The notes: generated by a model not told the origin, from the letters alone. A DNA stretch of 36,696 bases from Prevotella sp. UBA3294 (GCA_002361535.1 DETG01000011.1:2481-39176), one strand, 5' to 3'; positions 22,317 to 29,968 are shown, counted from the stretch's first letter. Made by a program: numbers and translations.

Positions 22317-23257
22317 TGCCCCTGACCTATCTGATACTTGGAATATTCACACTGGTAGAACTGAACACTGAAAACCTGTTCGACACGCAGAAAGACAGTG
22401 TGAAAGATGACACAGAATATACGACGGAAAGCCTGAAACGATGGACACGCACCCGTTACTGGAACAAACTGAACCATATTGCTCAAGAGATTATCTCATG
22501 TGGGGAGGATGGTAACGGGTGGGCTCTTCCCGATCTTGTTGCCTTATGCGAGGTGGAGAACGACACCGTCCTCACCGACCTTACCCGCCGTTCCCTACTT
22601 CGCAAAGCTGGTTATGAATATGTGATGACCGACAGTCCTGACCAGCGTGGCATTGATGTCGCCTTGTTGTACAGTCCGTTTTCCTTTCGTATGATCCGCC
22701 ACTACCCCCTTCGCATCCCTCCTTTGAAAGAGATGCGTCCTACTCGTGACATTCTTTATGTCTGCGGCGAACTGATCAACGGTGACACCCTGCATGTCTT
22801 TGTCGTTCATGCGCCCAGTCGGTATGGCGGTGAAAGGGTTACACGTCCTCACCGTATGGCTGTGGCCAACCGGCTTTGTCAGACCATCGACTCCATCCGT
22901 AACAACTCGCCAGAAGCGAGTATTGTGGTGGCAGGCGACTTCAACGACCCTTATGACAGTAAAGCTCTTGAAATCCTTCGCGGTCACCAGTTGATGAATG
23001 TCTCGCAAGCGGCACGGGGCAGTCATGGAGCAAAGGGGACCTACAAATACCAAGGACAGTGGGAGAGCATCGATCATATCTTCGTGGGAGGCCATATCCT
23101 CCATGCGTTCCGGCAATGTATCATCAATGATGCGCCTTTCCTGTTAGAAGAAGATGAGCAATACGGAGGGGTCATGCCCCGAAGAAACTACCGGGGGTAT
23201 AAATACAACAAGGGCTACAGCGACCATCTGCCGCTTGTAGCCCAGTTCGAGTTATAG
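22313..23257 (+). CDS. Endonuclease/exonuclease/phosphatase family protein
   Basis: 314 residues with the DNase I-like fold. It has the metal-binding ELNTENLFDT (N and E), ALCEVEN (catalytic Glu), DQRGIDVALLY, VFVVHAPSR, VAGDFNDPYDSKAL (D and N) and the C-terminal YSDHLPLVAQF (Asp-His). The first 15 residues are hydrophobic (MMPLTYLILGIFTLV), so export or membrane association is possible. Substrate could be DNA, a phospholipid or an inositol phosphate; it cannot be told. It is coupled to tyrA by a 4-base overlap and is the last gene of the operon. Confidence 0.9.
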   Translation: MMPLTYLILGIFTLVELNTENLFDTQKDSVKDDTEYTTESLKRWTRTRYWNKLNHIAQEIISCGEDGNGWALPDLVALCEVENDTVLTDLTRRSLLRKAGYEYVMTDSPDQRGIDVALLYSPFSFRMIRHYPLRIPPLKEMRPTRDILYVCGELINGDTLHVFVVHAPSRYGGERVTRPHRMAVANRLCQTIDSIRNNSPEASIVVAGDFNDPYDSKALEILRGHQLMNVSQAARGSHGAKGTYKYQGQWESIDHIFVGGHILHAFRQCIINDAPFLLEEDEQYGGVMPRRNYRGYKYNKGYSDHLPLVAQFEL

Positions 23258-23270
23258 TGTCTTAATATCG

Positions 23271-24416
23271 TTATTTTGTGATTACGGTATCTCTTAGAAT
23301 CTGCACGATACGCTCTGCCGTACGACCATCCCATCGATCGGGCACACTGCATTTCTTCCAGTTTCCGCCCACCATGTCGTGCAGGGCGGCAGACAACAGA
23401 TCAGCATCTTCGCCCACCAGCACATTCGTTCCTTGTTTCACCGTCTCGATATGCTCGGTATAGCTGTTCAATGTGATGCAGGGAATGCCGTTGAACGTAG
23501 CCTCCTCTGCCACATTACCACTATCCGTGATGATACCCATGGCATGGGTGGTGAGATAGCCAAACTCCAAATAAGGTAAGGGAGGAAGGAGAATGGAGGA
23601 AGGAGGAAGGCCGATGGACGAGAGTGAAGCGATGGAGGCAGCGTCAATGAAATGAGGATCGAGGGAGGAAACGACCTCTTTGGCCAATCCTCTGAGCGGG
23701 GCGACAATGGGTATTCTTGTTGCCTGTCCCTCTCCTACTTCTGCCATTGCATCCAGCATCTTCTTCAGGTTCTCCCTGTTCTCTAATAGTGCCTTACGGT
23801 TCATGGTGAAGACGATATACTTACCTTCTTCTAACTGCAATTCGTCCATGATGGCAGGACGCTGCCAACGGTCATGGTTGAATCGCAGATTATCGATCAA
23901 GATATTCCCAACCCTATAGACCCTGCTTTGTTCCGCTCCCTCACGGTTGGTGATGCTATTGTTACTGATGCCTGCCGTGAAGAGCAGGTCTGACAAGCCA
24001 TCGATAACCAGTCGGTTCACCTCTTTCGGCATCTTGATGTCGAAGCTGCGGGTACCGGCCACCAGATGTGCCAGACAGATTCCACGTTTCTTGGTAACGA
24101 TCGCTGCCGCCATGGTTGAAGCAAGATCGTCCACCACGACAACCACATCGGCAGGATGCTCAGCGATGTAATGATCGAAAGCACTCATCACCCGACCGGT
24201 GATCTCACTAAGACTTTCACTATCCACCCCAAGGAAAACATCCGGATGTGGGATCTGCAGGTCGTCGAACAATGTCCCCTCAAGGGTAGGATCATCAGGA
24301 CATCCCGCATAGACCAGCTGCTCACTGATTCCCTCCGTGCGCTGGATGGCACGGATGAGGGGTGCTACCTTGATAAAGTTTGGGCGCGCACCAGCTACAA
24401 TACATACTTTCATCAT
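23271..24416 (-). CDS. wecB: UDP-N-acetylglucosamine 2-epimerase (non-hydrolysing)
   Basis: 381 residues with the GT-B fold of WecB/MnaA. It has GARPNFIKVAPLIRAI at the N-terminus, HLVAGTRSFDIKMPKEVNRL, GNILIDNL, and the C-terminal TDSGNVAEEATFNGIPCITLN UDP-binding region. It makes UDP-ManNAc for surface polysaccharide. The family's usual 'H.E.G.R' appears here as HLVAGTRSF, so activity on a related sugar is possible. Between about 266 and 285 (SIASLSSIGLPPSSILLPPL) there is a Ser/Pro/Leu-rich stretch coded by in-phase 7-base repeats, which looks like an insertion. Driven by one or two promoters in 24496-24607. Confidence 0.87.
   Translation of the reverse strand: MMKVCIVAGARPNFIKVAPLIRAIQRTEGISEQLVYAGCPDDPTLEGTLFDDLQIPHPDVFLGVDSESLSEITGRVMSAFDHYIAEHPADVVVVVDDLASTMAAAIVTKKRGICLAHLVAGTRSFDIKMPKEVNRLVIDGLSDLLFTAGISNNSITNREGAEQSRVYRVGNILIDNLRFNHDRWQRPAIMDELQLEEGKYIVFTMNRKALLENRENLKKMLDAMAEVGEGQATRIPIVAPLRGLAKEVVSSLDPHFIDAASIASLSSIGLPPSSILLPPLPYLEFGYLTTHAMGIITDSGNVAEEATFNGIPCITLNSYTEHIETVKQGTNVLVGEDADLLSAALHDMVGGNWKKCSVPDRWDGRTAERIVQILRDTVITK
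23581..23622. repeat. Heptamer array inside wecB
   Basis: Plus-strand units GGAGGAA, GGAGAAT, GGAGGAA, GGAGGAA, GGCCGAT, GGACGAG are in strict phase. They encode the Pro/Ser/Leu-rich insert on the opposite strand. The total of 42 bases (6 x 7) keeps the frame. Confidence 0.6.
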
Positions 24417-24495
24417 ACCGTTTCAGTCAAAAGTCGTTTAATGATGCTGATGACCTCTATAGAACAGACCCATAAGGCACATACAGCATCTTTTG

Positions 24496-24526
24496 CAAAG
24501 GTACGGATAAACGAGCACAATGCAAA
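24496..24526 (-). promoter_or_regulatory. wecB promoter P1
   Basis: Minus-strand TTTG (24523-24526), 19 bases, TACCTTTG (24496-24503), about 80 bases from the wecB start. A 10-bp inverted repeat (24518-24527 with 24542-24551) covers its -33 side. Confidence 0.8.
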
Positions 24527-24612
24527 GAAAAATCCTTTATTTTTGCATTGTCGAGTGAAAGTACTTTCAACGAAGTTAAAGGTACGGATAAACGAGCACA
24601 ATGCAAAGAAAA
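24497..24612. repeat. 35-bp perfect direct repeat (two copies)
   Basis: 24497-24531 and 24578-24612 are identical over 35 bases and 81 bases apart. Each holds nearly the entire promoter described above. Confidence 0.9.
24577..24607 (-). promoter_or_regulatory. wecB promoter P2 (copy of P1)
   Basis: Minus-strand TTTG (24604-24607), 19 bases, TACCTTTA (24577-24584). It differs from P1 only at the last base of the -7 box. A perfect 14-base palindrome TGAAAGTACTTTCA (24556-24569) lies at its expected start point. Confidence 0.55.
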
Positions 24613-24666
24613 CGGCAACTGGAAGATTTATTTTGTTTATTTCGCGAATAAATGAAAATAAAATCG

Positions 24667-24674
24667 TATATTTG
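24667..24674 (+). promoter_or_regulatory. Putative -7 element of the VanZ-like gene
   Basis: TATATTTG, 17 bases before the start at 24692; no -33 TTTG at the expected distance. Confidence 0.45.
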
Positions 24675-24691
24675 TACCCACAAACAGGAAA

Positions 24692-25117
24692 ATGGCACCA
24701 AGACTTAAACAAACCCTCAGTGTGGTCTTACTTTTGACGGGAGGACTGATCTATCTGTTGTTCCGTCCCACCACCTTACTACTCTTTCGGGTAACAGCAT
24801 GGTTGGGCCTTACACCTGTCATCTATGAGGTAAGAAAGACGGCAACCAACTGGCATCCGTGTGAATTCGTCGTGTATTGTCTGCCCAACGGACTGTGGGC
24901 GTTGGCTTATATCCTGGTTACAGACAGCCTTCTTCAAGGGTATTCCCTCAAAACCCGGCTACTGGTCGGCAGCATGATTCCCCTGATAGGAGCCTTCTCG
25001 GAATTGTTACAATCAACCGGACTGCTGCGAGGAACATTCGACTGGCTCGACTTGGCATGCTACATGGTGCCCTGCCTTCTATATATCTGGCTACTCACTC
25101 AAAACGAACAAATATGA
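24692..25117 (+). CDS. VanZ-like small membrane protein
   Basis: 141 residues with four hydrophobic segments (about 8-25, 62-80, 90-105, 120-137). The C-terminal GTFDWLDLACYMVPCLLY resembles the 'GTFDWxDL' element that ends VanZ-like domains. VanZ proteins have a poorly defined link to cell-envelope stress and glycopeptide response. The stop codon overlaps the start of the AAA+ gene (ATGA), so they are translated together and may form a membrane complex (inference). Confidence 0.75.
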   Translation: MAPRLKQTLSVVLLLTGGLIYLLFRPTTLLLFRVTAWLGLTPVIYEVRKTATNWHPCEFVVYCLPNGLWALAYILVTDSLLQGYSLKTRLLVGSMIPLIGAFSELLQSTGLLRGTFDWLDLACYMVPCLLYIWLLTQNEQI

Positions 25118-26196
25118 ATCTAAACGAGAAATTTACAGGAAAGCAGCTCACGATCATTATCGTAGCTGTCTGTGCAGTGTTTATCTTTTTTGGCATACTC
25201 ACCATGGTCGCTGGCTCTGCTGAAGATGAAAGCAGTTCCGAAAGCGATCGGGTTATTGCGGTGGATGAAGAGGATGACGGCAGTGATGTTAGTGGACGGA
25301 AATACATTTTCAAGAACCGTAATGATCGTTCCGAAGGCAGCGAGGCAGAAGACAGCATGGTAGTAAACAAACCCATGGAAGGCGATCCCTATAAGGAACT
25401 CGACGAACTGATCGGACTGGAATCGGTCAAATCAGAGGTACGATCCTTGGCAAACTTCGTCAAAGTGCAGAAAATGCGTGAGCAGAAAGGACTGAAAAGT
25501 CCGAAGCTCAGCTACCACTTGGTGTTCACGGGCAGTCCGGGCACTGGCAAGACCACCGTGGCCCGTATCGTAGCACGTATCTATAAAGACTTGGGTATCT
25601 TAAAGAAAGGCCATCTGGTAGAAACAGACCGCTCCGGTCTGATCGGCAAATACGTGGGTCAGACAGCCCCTCGTGTCAATGCCGTCTGCGACTCAGCACT
25701 CAATGGTGTATTGTTTATCGATGAGGCATACGCCCTCACCCAAAGTGAGAGTTCCCAAGACTATGGTGCAGAAGCCGTAGCCACCCTGCTCAAACGCATG
25801 GAGGATGACCGTGACAAGTTAGTGGTCATCGTGGCTGGCTACACCAATGAAATGAAGAAGTTCATTGACACAAACCCAGGGCTCCAGTCACGATTCAACC
25901 GCTACATCAATTTCCCCGACTACAATGAGACAGAGCTTTACGAGATTTTCCGTCTCTATCTTCGCAAGAACGAATACACCATTACAAAAGAGGCAGCCAG
26001 TTTGTTACAAGAAGAACTGAAAAATGTGGTGAAGAACAAAGACCGCAATTTCGGCAATGCCCGTTATGTGCGCAATCTCTTTGAGAAATCCATCCAGTGC
26101 CAGGCAAACCGACTCTCCAAGACAAAGAATGTCAGCAACGAGGAACTGATTGAGATCACCCGTGCTGACATTCAAGCCGCTTTCAAAGAAATGTAA
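25114..26196 (+). CDS. Membrane-anchored CbxX/CfqX-type AAA+ ATPase
   Basis: 360 residues from MNLNEKFTGK. One membrane helix (11-34) is followed by an acidic, Ser-rich linker (35-90) and then a single AAA+ domain of the CbxX/SpoVK family. The domain has Walker A GSPGTGKT (140-147), the pore-like GKYVGQTAP loop (179-187) and Walker B VLFIDEAY (199-206). It also has sensor-1 region IVAGYTNEM (239-247), Arg finger SRFNR (259-263) and C-terminal GNARYVRNLFE sensor-2 region. Such proteins remodel partner complexes (rubisco activase CbbX, EccA of type VII secretion). An N-terminal membrane anchor is unusual. The start was chosen at the ATGA overlap with the VanZ-like gene. Confidence 0.9.
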   Translation: MNLNEKFTGKQLTIIIVAVCAVFIFFGILTMVAGSAEDESSSESDRVIAVDEEDDGSDVSGRKYIFKNRNDRSEGSEAEDSMVVNKPMEGDPYKELDELIGLESVKSEVRSLANFVKVQKMREQKGLKSPKLSYHLVFTGSPGTGKTTVARIVARIYKDLGILKKGHLVETDRSGLIGKYVGQTAPRVNAVCDSALNGVLFIDEAYALTQSESSQDYGAEAVATLLKRMEDDRDKLVVIVAGYTNEMKKFIDTNPGLQSRFNRYINFPDYNETELYEIFRLYLRKNEYTITKEAASLLQEELKNVVKNKDRNFGNARYVRNLFEKSIQCQANRLSKTKNVSNEELIEITRADIQAAFKEM

Positions 26197-26207
26197 TTCG
26201 TGCAAGG

Positions 26208-26242
26208 ACTGTTCAAGGGATCATTATTCCCCCTTGAACAGT
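26208..26242. other. 12-bp inverted repeat between convergent genes
   Basis: ACTGTTCAAGGG (26208-26219) pairs perfectly with CCCTTGAACAGT (26231-26242), with an 11-base loop. It lies between the AAA+ stop and the SPFH stop; the right arm is inside the SPFH coding end. It has no T-tract on either side, so any terminator role is uncertain. Confidence 0.5.
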
Positions 26243-27177
26243 TCTTTGATACCACCAATGGAGCCCATCACGTTGGTAGCCTCGTATGGCAGATAGACCG
26301 TCTTGGTCTTGTCACCCTTAGCCAGTTCCTCCATCATCTGGATATACTTCTGTGCCAACAGGTAGTTTGCCGGGTTGGTACTCTTACCCACTGCCTCGGT
26401 AATCTTCTCGATAGCTATTGCCTCGGCCTCAGCCTTACGGATTCGTGCCTGAGCCTCACCCTCAGCATGGAGGATAGCCTGCTGTTTGGCAGCCTCTGCA
26501 CGGTTGATCATGGCAGTCTTCTCACCTTCCGATGCAAGGATCTCGGCAGCCTTCTCACCCTCTGATGTCAGGATCTGCGCACGTTTATTACGCTCAGCCT
26601 GCATCTGCTTCTCCATGGCGTTCAGCACCGTTGCCGGCGGAACAATGTCCTGCAGCTCCACACGGTTCACCTTCACGCCCCACTTATCAGTAGCATCATC
26701 CAACACAGCGCGCAGTTTAGTGTTGATGGTATCACGCGAAGTCAGGGTTTCATCCAGTTCCAGTTCACCAATGATGTTACGCAGCGTAGTCTGTGTAAGC
26801 TTTTCGATAGCGTTCGGCAGGTTGGAAATCTCATAGACTGCCTTGAAAGGATCCACGATCTGGAAGTACAGCAAAGCATTGATCTCCATCTGGATATTAT
26901 CCTTTGTAATCACATTCTGCGAGGGGAAGTCGTACACCTGTTCACGCAGATCAATCGTGTTAGAGTAAGAATAGCGGCCACGGTTCAACACCACGATGTC
27001 CTTAGCACGATCGATAAACGGGATAATAATGTTTATACCCGGATTCAGCGTGGCAAAATACTTTCCCAGACGCTCAATAATCTTGGTTTCCGACTGAGGG
27101 ATAATCACAAGTGCCTTCTTGGCGATGATAACCACCAATACTACGATGGCTATCAGTACATAAGTCATAATGTCCAT
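26224..27177 (-). CDS. SPFH/band 7 membrane protein (stomatin/QmcA-like)
   Basis: 317 residues. One N-terminal membrane helix (about 5-22) is followed by an SPFH domain (about 25-190) with LGKYFATLNPGINIIIPFID, VYDFPSQNVITKDNIQMEIN and VNRVELQDIVPP. A long Ala/Glu-rich coiled coil (190-260, repeating ASEGEKTA and AEGEAQARIRKAEAEA) comes next, then a C-terminal tail. It oligomerises into ring-shaped cages on the membrane and scaffolds or guards proteases such as FtsH/HflKC-type partners. Encoded 36 bases downstream of NfeD, the classic pairing of these two families. Confidence 0.94.
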   Translation of the reverse strand: MDIMTYVLIAIVVLVVIIAKKALVIIPQSETKIIERLGKYFATLNPGINIIIPFIDRAKDIVVLNRGRYSYSNTIDLREQVYDFPSQNVITKDNIQMEINALLYFQIVDPFKAVYEISNLPNAIEKLTQTTLRNIIGELELDETLTSRDTINTKLRAVLDDATDKWGVKVNRVELQDIVPPATVLNAMEKQMQAERNKRAQILTSEGEKAAEILASEGEKTAMINRAEAAKQQAILHAEGEAQARIRKAEAEAIAIEKITEAVGKSTNPANYLLAQKYIQMMEELAKGDKTKTVYLPYEATNVMGSIGGIKELFKGE

Positions 27178-27213
27178 ATTACATCTATTAAGTTGTTAAA
27201 AAAAGAATTACTG

Positions 27214-27675
27214 TCAATTGTTGGCTGGTTCTACGGTGATGATAATGCTCTCCCGTCCGATGACACGGACATAGGCACCAACAGGAATCGTCTCATGGAT
27301 ATTCGCTGTGGCCTTCCATACGTCACCATCAATAGCCACGCGGCCAAAGCCTCCTGCCTCAATGGCTTCCACCACCCTGCCCCGTCGTCCGATGAGTGCA
27401 TCGGCATTGCTCACTCGGTTCTCCTCGTTCTTATGGAGATAGCGCAAGGCGAAGGGTCGGACAAAATACAAGCTCAGGAGCGTGAAGATAGCGAAAACGA
27501 TAATCTGCCAATAGAAACCCAGTCCGAGTGGATCACTGACAGCAGCGAACACGGCACCGATAGAGAAACAGATGATAAAGAAGTCACCTGCCGTGAGTTC
27601 CAGGATCAGGCAGAGCACAGCAACCACCGCCCACATCTGCCATAAGTGTTGTGATAAGTATTCAATCATATCCAT
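27214..27675 (-). CDS. NfeD-like membrane protein
   Basis: 153 residues from MDMIEYLSQHLWQ. Two to three membrane helices (about 13-30, 33-52, 57-77; LELTAGDFFIICFSIGAV) are followed by a C-terminal OB-fold (about 95-153; ALIGRRGRVVEAIEAGGFGR, PVGAYVRVIGRES). This is the short NfeD form without the ClpP-like protease. NfeD and SPFH proteins act together in the membrane. The start was placed at the methionine just before the first helix; it is 28 bases from the regulator's stop, so the regulator gene is probably in the same transcript. Confidence 0.9.
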   Translation of the reverse strand: MDMIEYLSQHLWQMWAVVAVLCLILELTAGDFFIICFSIGAVFAAVSDPLGLGFYWQIIVFAIFTLLSLYFVRPFALRYLHKNEENRVSNADALIGRRGRVVEAIEAGGFGRVAIDGDVWKATANIHETIPVGAYVRVIGRESIIITVEPANN

Positions 27676-27703
27676 TCGTATTTGATAATTAATATTATTG
27701 ATC

Positions 27704-28387
27704 TTAGAGTCCAATGATGAAGTCATCCCAGTCTTTCGAGGATCCTTTCTTTCCAAACACTTTCTGATAGAGTCTGCTCCGCGTAGATGCCACACTTTCT
27801 TTGGAATGGGCCGTAAGCACGGCGATGTCCCTCGGTGGGATACGTACTTTGGTCAGCAGACTCACGTTGTAGTCTTGTGCAGACAGGCTGTAAAGGCTGT
27901 ACAACTTCTCCGTAAACCCAGTGTATATACTATCCACCAACTGCATCAGTTCCTTCCAGTCTGTCTGTGTCAGACTCTTTCCTTGATCGATGCAGCGTTG
28001 TATCCGCTGGTAGATATCGGAACCGAAGATGATGGTCTCGGCCTGCCGACGTTTCTCACGTTCAATCATCGCCACCTTATTATTATATAGAAGGCGAGCC
28101 TTTTTCTCTTCCAGTTCCAGCCGCAGCATGGAGTTCTCATCATCAAGTTTCTCTATCAGACTCTCCAGCTCAGCCATCTTCTTTTTGTTGGCCTCGATAT
28201 GTTGCCGGTCTTGTGCCTGTTGTTCCTCCTGCATCGCACGTACCTTTTTAAGTCGTTCCTCTAACATCAGGATTTTCCTCCGACTGTTCTGCACGGCTAC
28301 TACGAATAAGGCCACATAGGTGATAGTGCCCAGAACGAGGAGAAACAATTCTCGCTGTGTCAATATCGTCAACAGTATCTGATCCAT
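27704..28387 (-). CDS. Membrane-bound coiled-coil regulator with LuxR-like HTH
   Basis: 227 residues from MDQILLTIL. A membrane helix (about 14-34) is followed by a long coiled coil rich in Glu/Lys/Arg/Gln (38-120), a helical linker, and a C-terminal helix-turn-helix (about 180-225). The HTH contains VSLLTKVRIPPRDIAVLTA, SVASTRSRLYQKVFG and ending DWDDFI. This last part matches the HTH at the end of many Bacteroidetes TPR/sensor one-component regulators. No periplasmic sensor is present, so it may sense membrane state or partners; the downstream SPFH/NfeD pair is a candidate (inference). The start was chosen after the -7 element at 28407. Confidence 0.85.
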   Translation of the reverse strand: MDQILLTILTQRELFLLVLGTITYVALFVVAVQNSRRKILMLEERLKKVRAMQEEQQAQDRQHIEANKKKMAELESLIEKLDDENSMLRLELEEKKARLLYNNKVAMIEREKRRQAETIIFGSDIYQRIQRCIDQGKSLTQTDWKELMQLVDSIYTGFTEKLYSLYSLSAQDYNVSLLTKVRIPPRDIAVLTAHSKESVASTRSRLYQKVFGKKGSSKDWDDFIIGL

Positions 28388-28406
28388 TTCCTCAATGATT
28401 TTGATG

Positions 28407-28437
28407 CAAAGATAAGACAAAAAAACGAACCCGCCAA
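28407..28437 (-). promoter_or_regulatory. Promoter of the regulator-nfeD-SPFH unit
   Basis: Minus-strand TATCTTTG (28407-28414) with TTGG (28434-28437) 19 bases upstream. It overlaps the terminator hairpin of the upstream gene. Confidence 0.55.
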
Positions 28438-28450
28438 GAAAACGGGTTCG
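28418..28450 (-). terminator. Intrinsic terminator behind the HExxH protein gene
   Basis: On the minus strand CGAACCCG, a 9-base loop, CGGGTTCG (28426-28450), then seven T (28419-28425). An 8-bp GC-rich stem plus T-tract is a good intrinsic terminator for the M48/HExxH operon. Its stem and T-tract lie inside the spacer of the next promoter, and its loop covers the -33 box. Confidence 0.75.
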
Positions 28451-28516
28451 CAATAATTCGCAAATAAAAAAACGGTTCGCAAAAGTTTGCAAAGTGTTCT
28501 TTTTGTGGGTTTTTCC

Positions 28517-28981
28517 TTATAGTCCGATGTTGTTCTTACGGATATACCGCAGCCGTGCTGCCAATGACATCTTGGCAAATTTCCGCCATTCGGAAGCCTT
28601 CCCCCCCGTACGGTCAAGATAGTGCAGGTCGAACATGTGTCCGTAAGCTTCTATCTCGAAGGGGTTCAGGTAATAGGCCGCATTGCGCTGTTTCCGAAAG
28701 AAGCGCAGGGCAAGCAGCGAGTACCACATATACCGCAGGTAGAAACGATACCAGGAGTTCCCCGTATCCTGTGCCTGTCGCAGGTGGATCATCTCATGAT
28801 TCTTCAGAGCATCGTATTTTCTGTTCAGTCGTTCAGCCGAAGCCTCCTCCCGGGTGAAGAGCTGTCCGAAGAGCGTAATCGCCGTATATCCCTTCCTGCA
28901 CAGGAAGCGGTTCACCGTAGCCGGCATGTCCGTCAGTGCAGAGGGACGGGGAGGAGCGATAAGCAGTCGGAAGAAACCCAT
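28517..28981 (-). CDS. Small HExxH protein (putative zinc metallopeptidase-like)
   Basis: 154 residues. It contains HEMIH at 62-66 and NPFEIEAYGH (107-116), whose Glu could be the third zinc ligand, a spacing seen in M56/M48-like gluzincins. A hydrophobic aromatic stretch (78-95) lies between. No signal peptide is evident. I do not know a characterised member. It follows the M48 lipoprotein gene by 27 bases in the same direction and ends before a good terminator, so the two form a two-gene operon of proteases. Confidence 0.7.
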   Translation of the reverse strand: MGFFRLLIAPPRPSALTDMPATVNRFLCRKGYTAITLFGQLFTREEASAERLNRKYDALKNHEMIHLRQAQDTGNSWYRFYLRYMWYSLLALRFFRKQRNAAYYLNPFEIEAYGHMFDLHYLDRTGGKASEWRKFAKMSLAARLRYIRKNNIGL

Positions 28982-29008
28982 ACCACGTCCTTTTCAGTAA
29001 AGTCTTTC

Positions 29009-29896
29009 TTACTTTTTCTTTTTCAGCGACGACACACTCACCGTCTTCGTAGCCTTCGTACTCTTCTTGGCGGTCGTCGTAGTTCCCGCAGGCTTGTAGT
29101 ATGACAAAGCCTCCGGCATGTGGCGTTGGATATCGGCGATACGCTTCTCGTCAGAGGGGTGACTGCTCAGCCACTCGGCTGTCTGACTGGATGATCCTGC
29201 CGACATACGCTGCCAGAACGACACGGCCACCTGCGGATCGTATCCCGCCATAGCAGCGAATACCAGTCCCATGTGATCGGCCTCACTCTCATTATCGCGA
29301 GAATATTTCAGGTTCAGCAGAGACAGACCTTGCGACAGGGCTGCCGCTCCCAACTGTGTAGCCGTCTGTCCTACGCCCATCGCCTGTGCCACGGCTCCGC
29401 CGATCTGCACCAGTGTACTGGAGTTATTGGCTTTTGTCATCTGTTCTGCCGAATGTTTAGCCACGGCATGAGCGATCTCATGGCCCAACACGATGGCCAA
29501 CGAAGCCTCATCCCTCGTGACGGGCAGGATCCCTTCATACACCACGATCTTTCCGCCGGGCATACAGAAAGCGTTCACTTCATTGCTCTGCACAAGGTTA
29601 AACTCCCATGCGAAGTTCTGTACCTCGTTGGCGAAGCCGTTGTTCTTCAGATAAGTTTCCACGGCTGTTGCCAGGCGCTGTCCCACCCGTTTCACCAAGG
29701 CGGTGTTCGTAGCGTTGGTAGAAGCCTTGGCCTGTTTCATATACTGTGCATACTGCTGGGTACTCAGACTGAGCACATACTCATCGCTCACACTCAGTTT
29801 GTGTTTTCTTCCGGTAACAGGCACCGTACTGGTTGTCCCACATGATGCTAACACAGAGATGACGATAGCCATCAAGATGATTTTTACTTCTTTCAT
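29009..29896 (-). CDS. M48 family metallopeptidase lipoprotein
   Basis: 295 residues from MKEVKIILMA. Lipoprotein signal ends in LASC (Cys19), so it is attached to the membrane facing the periplasm. The M48 catalytic site is HEIAH (139-143), and the third ligand is in NESEADHMG (near 205). NEVNAFCMPGGKIVVYEG (105-122) is also typical. Related to LoiP/YcaL, BepA and Oma1-like proteases that degrade misfolded envelope proteins. The C-terminal tail is Lys/Thr-rich. The start was chosen at the signal peptide; a consensus promoter lies at 29938-29968. Confidence 0.93.
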   Translation of the reverse strand: MKEVKIILMAIVISVLASCGTTSTVPVTGRKHKLSVSDEYVLSLSTQQYAQYMKQAKASTNATNTALVKRVGQRLATAVETYLKNNGFANEVQNFAWEFNLVQSNEVNAFCMPGGKIVVYEGILPVTRDEASLAIVLGHEIAHAVAKHSAEQMTKANNSSTLVQIGGAVAQAMGVGQTATQLGAAALSQGLSLLNLKYSRDNESEADHMGLVFAAMAGYDPQVAVSFWQRMSAGSSSQTAEWLSSHPSDEKRIADIQRHMPEALSYYKPAGTTTTAKKSTKATKTVSVSSLKKKK

Positions 29897-29937
29897 AACT
29901 AATTGTTTTGATTGATTCAAGAATCCATTTCGTGATG

Positions 29938-29968
29938 CAAAGATACGGATTAGTGAGCACAGAACAAA
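29938..29968 (-). promoter_or_regulatory. Promoter of the M48 protease operon
   Basis: Minus-strand TTTG (29965-29968), 19 bases, TATCTTTG (29938-29945): full consensus. The -33 box lies inside a perfect 17-bp palindrome (29959-29995). Confidence 0.8.

Noticed and set aside
24497..24612. Possible insertion-sequence ends or attachment sites in the 35-bp direct repeats
   Set aside because: The repeated segment coincides with a nearly complete consensus promoter; no transposase, integrase or target duplication is present.
24156..24737. Plus-strand frame of 193 codons with a repeated VRINEHNAKK piece
   Set aside because: The repeat is the 35-bp promoter duplication read as protein; the rest is antisense to wecB.
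26208..26242. Bidirectional intrinsic terminator between convergent genes
   Set aside because: The 12-bp stem is real but no T-tract follows on either strand, so I list it only as an inverted repeat.
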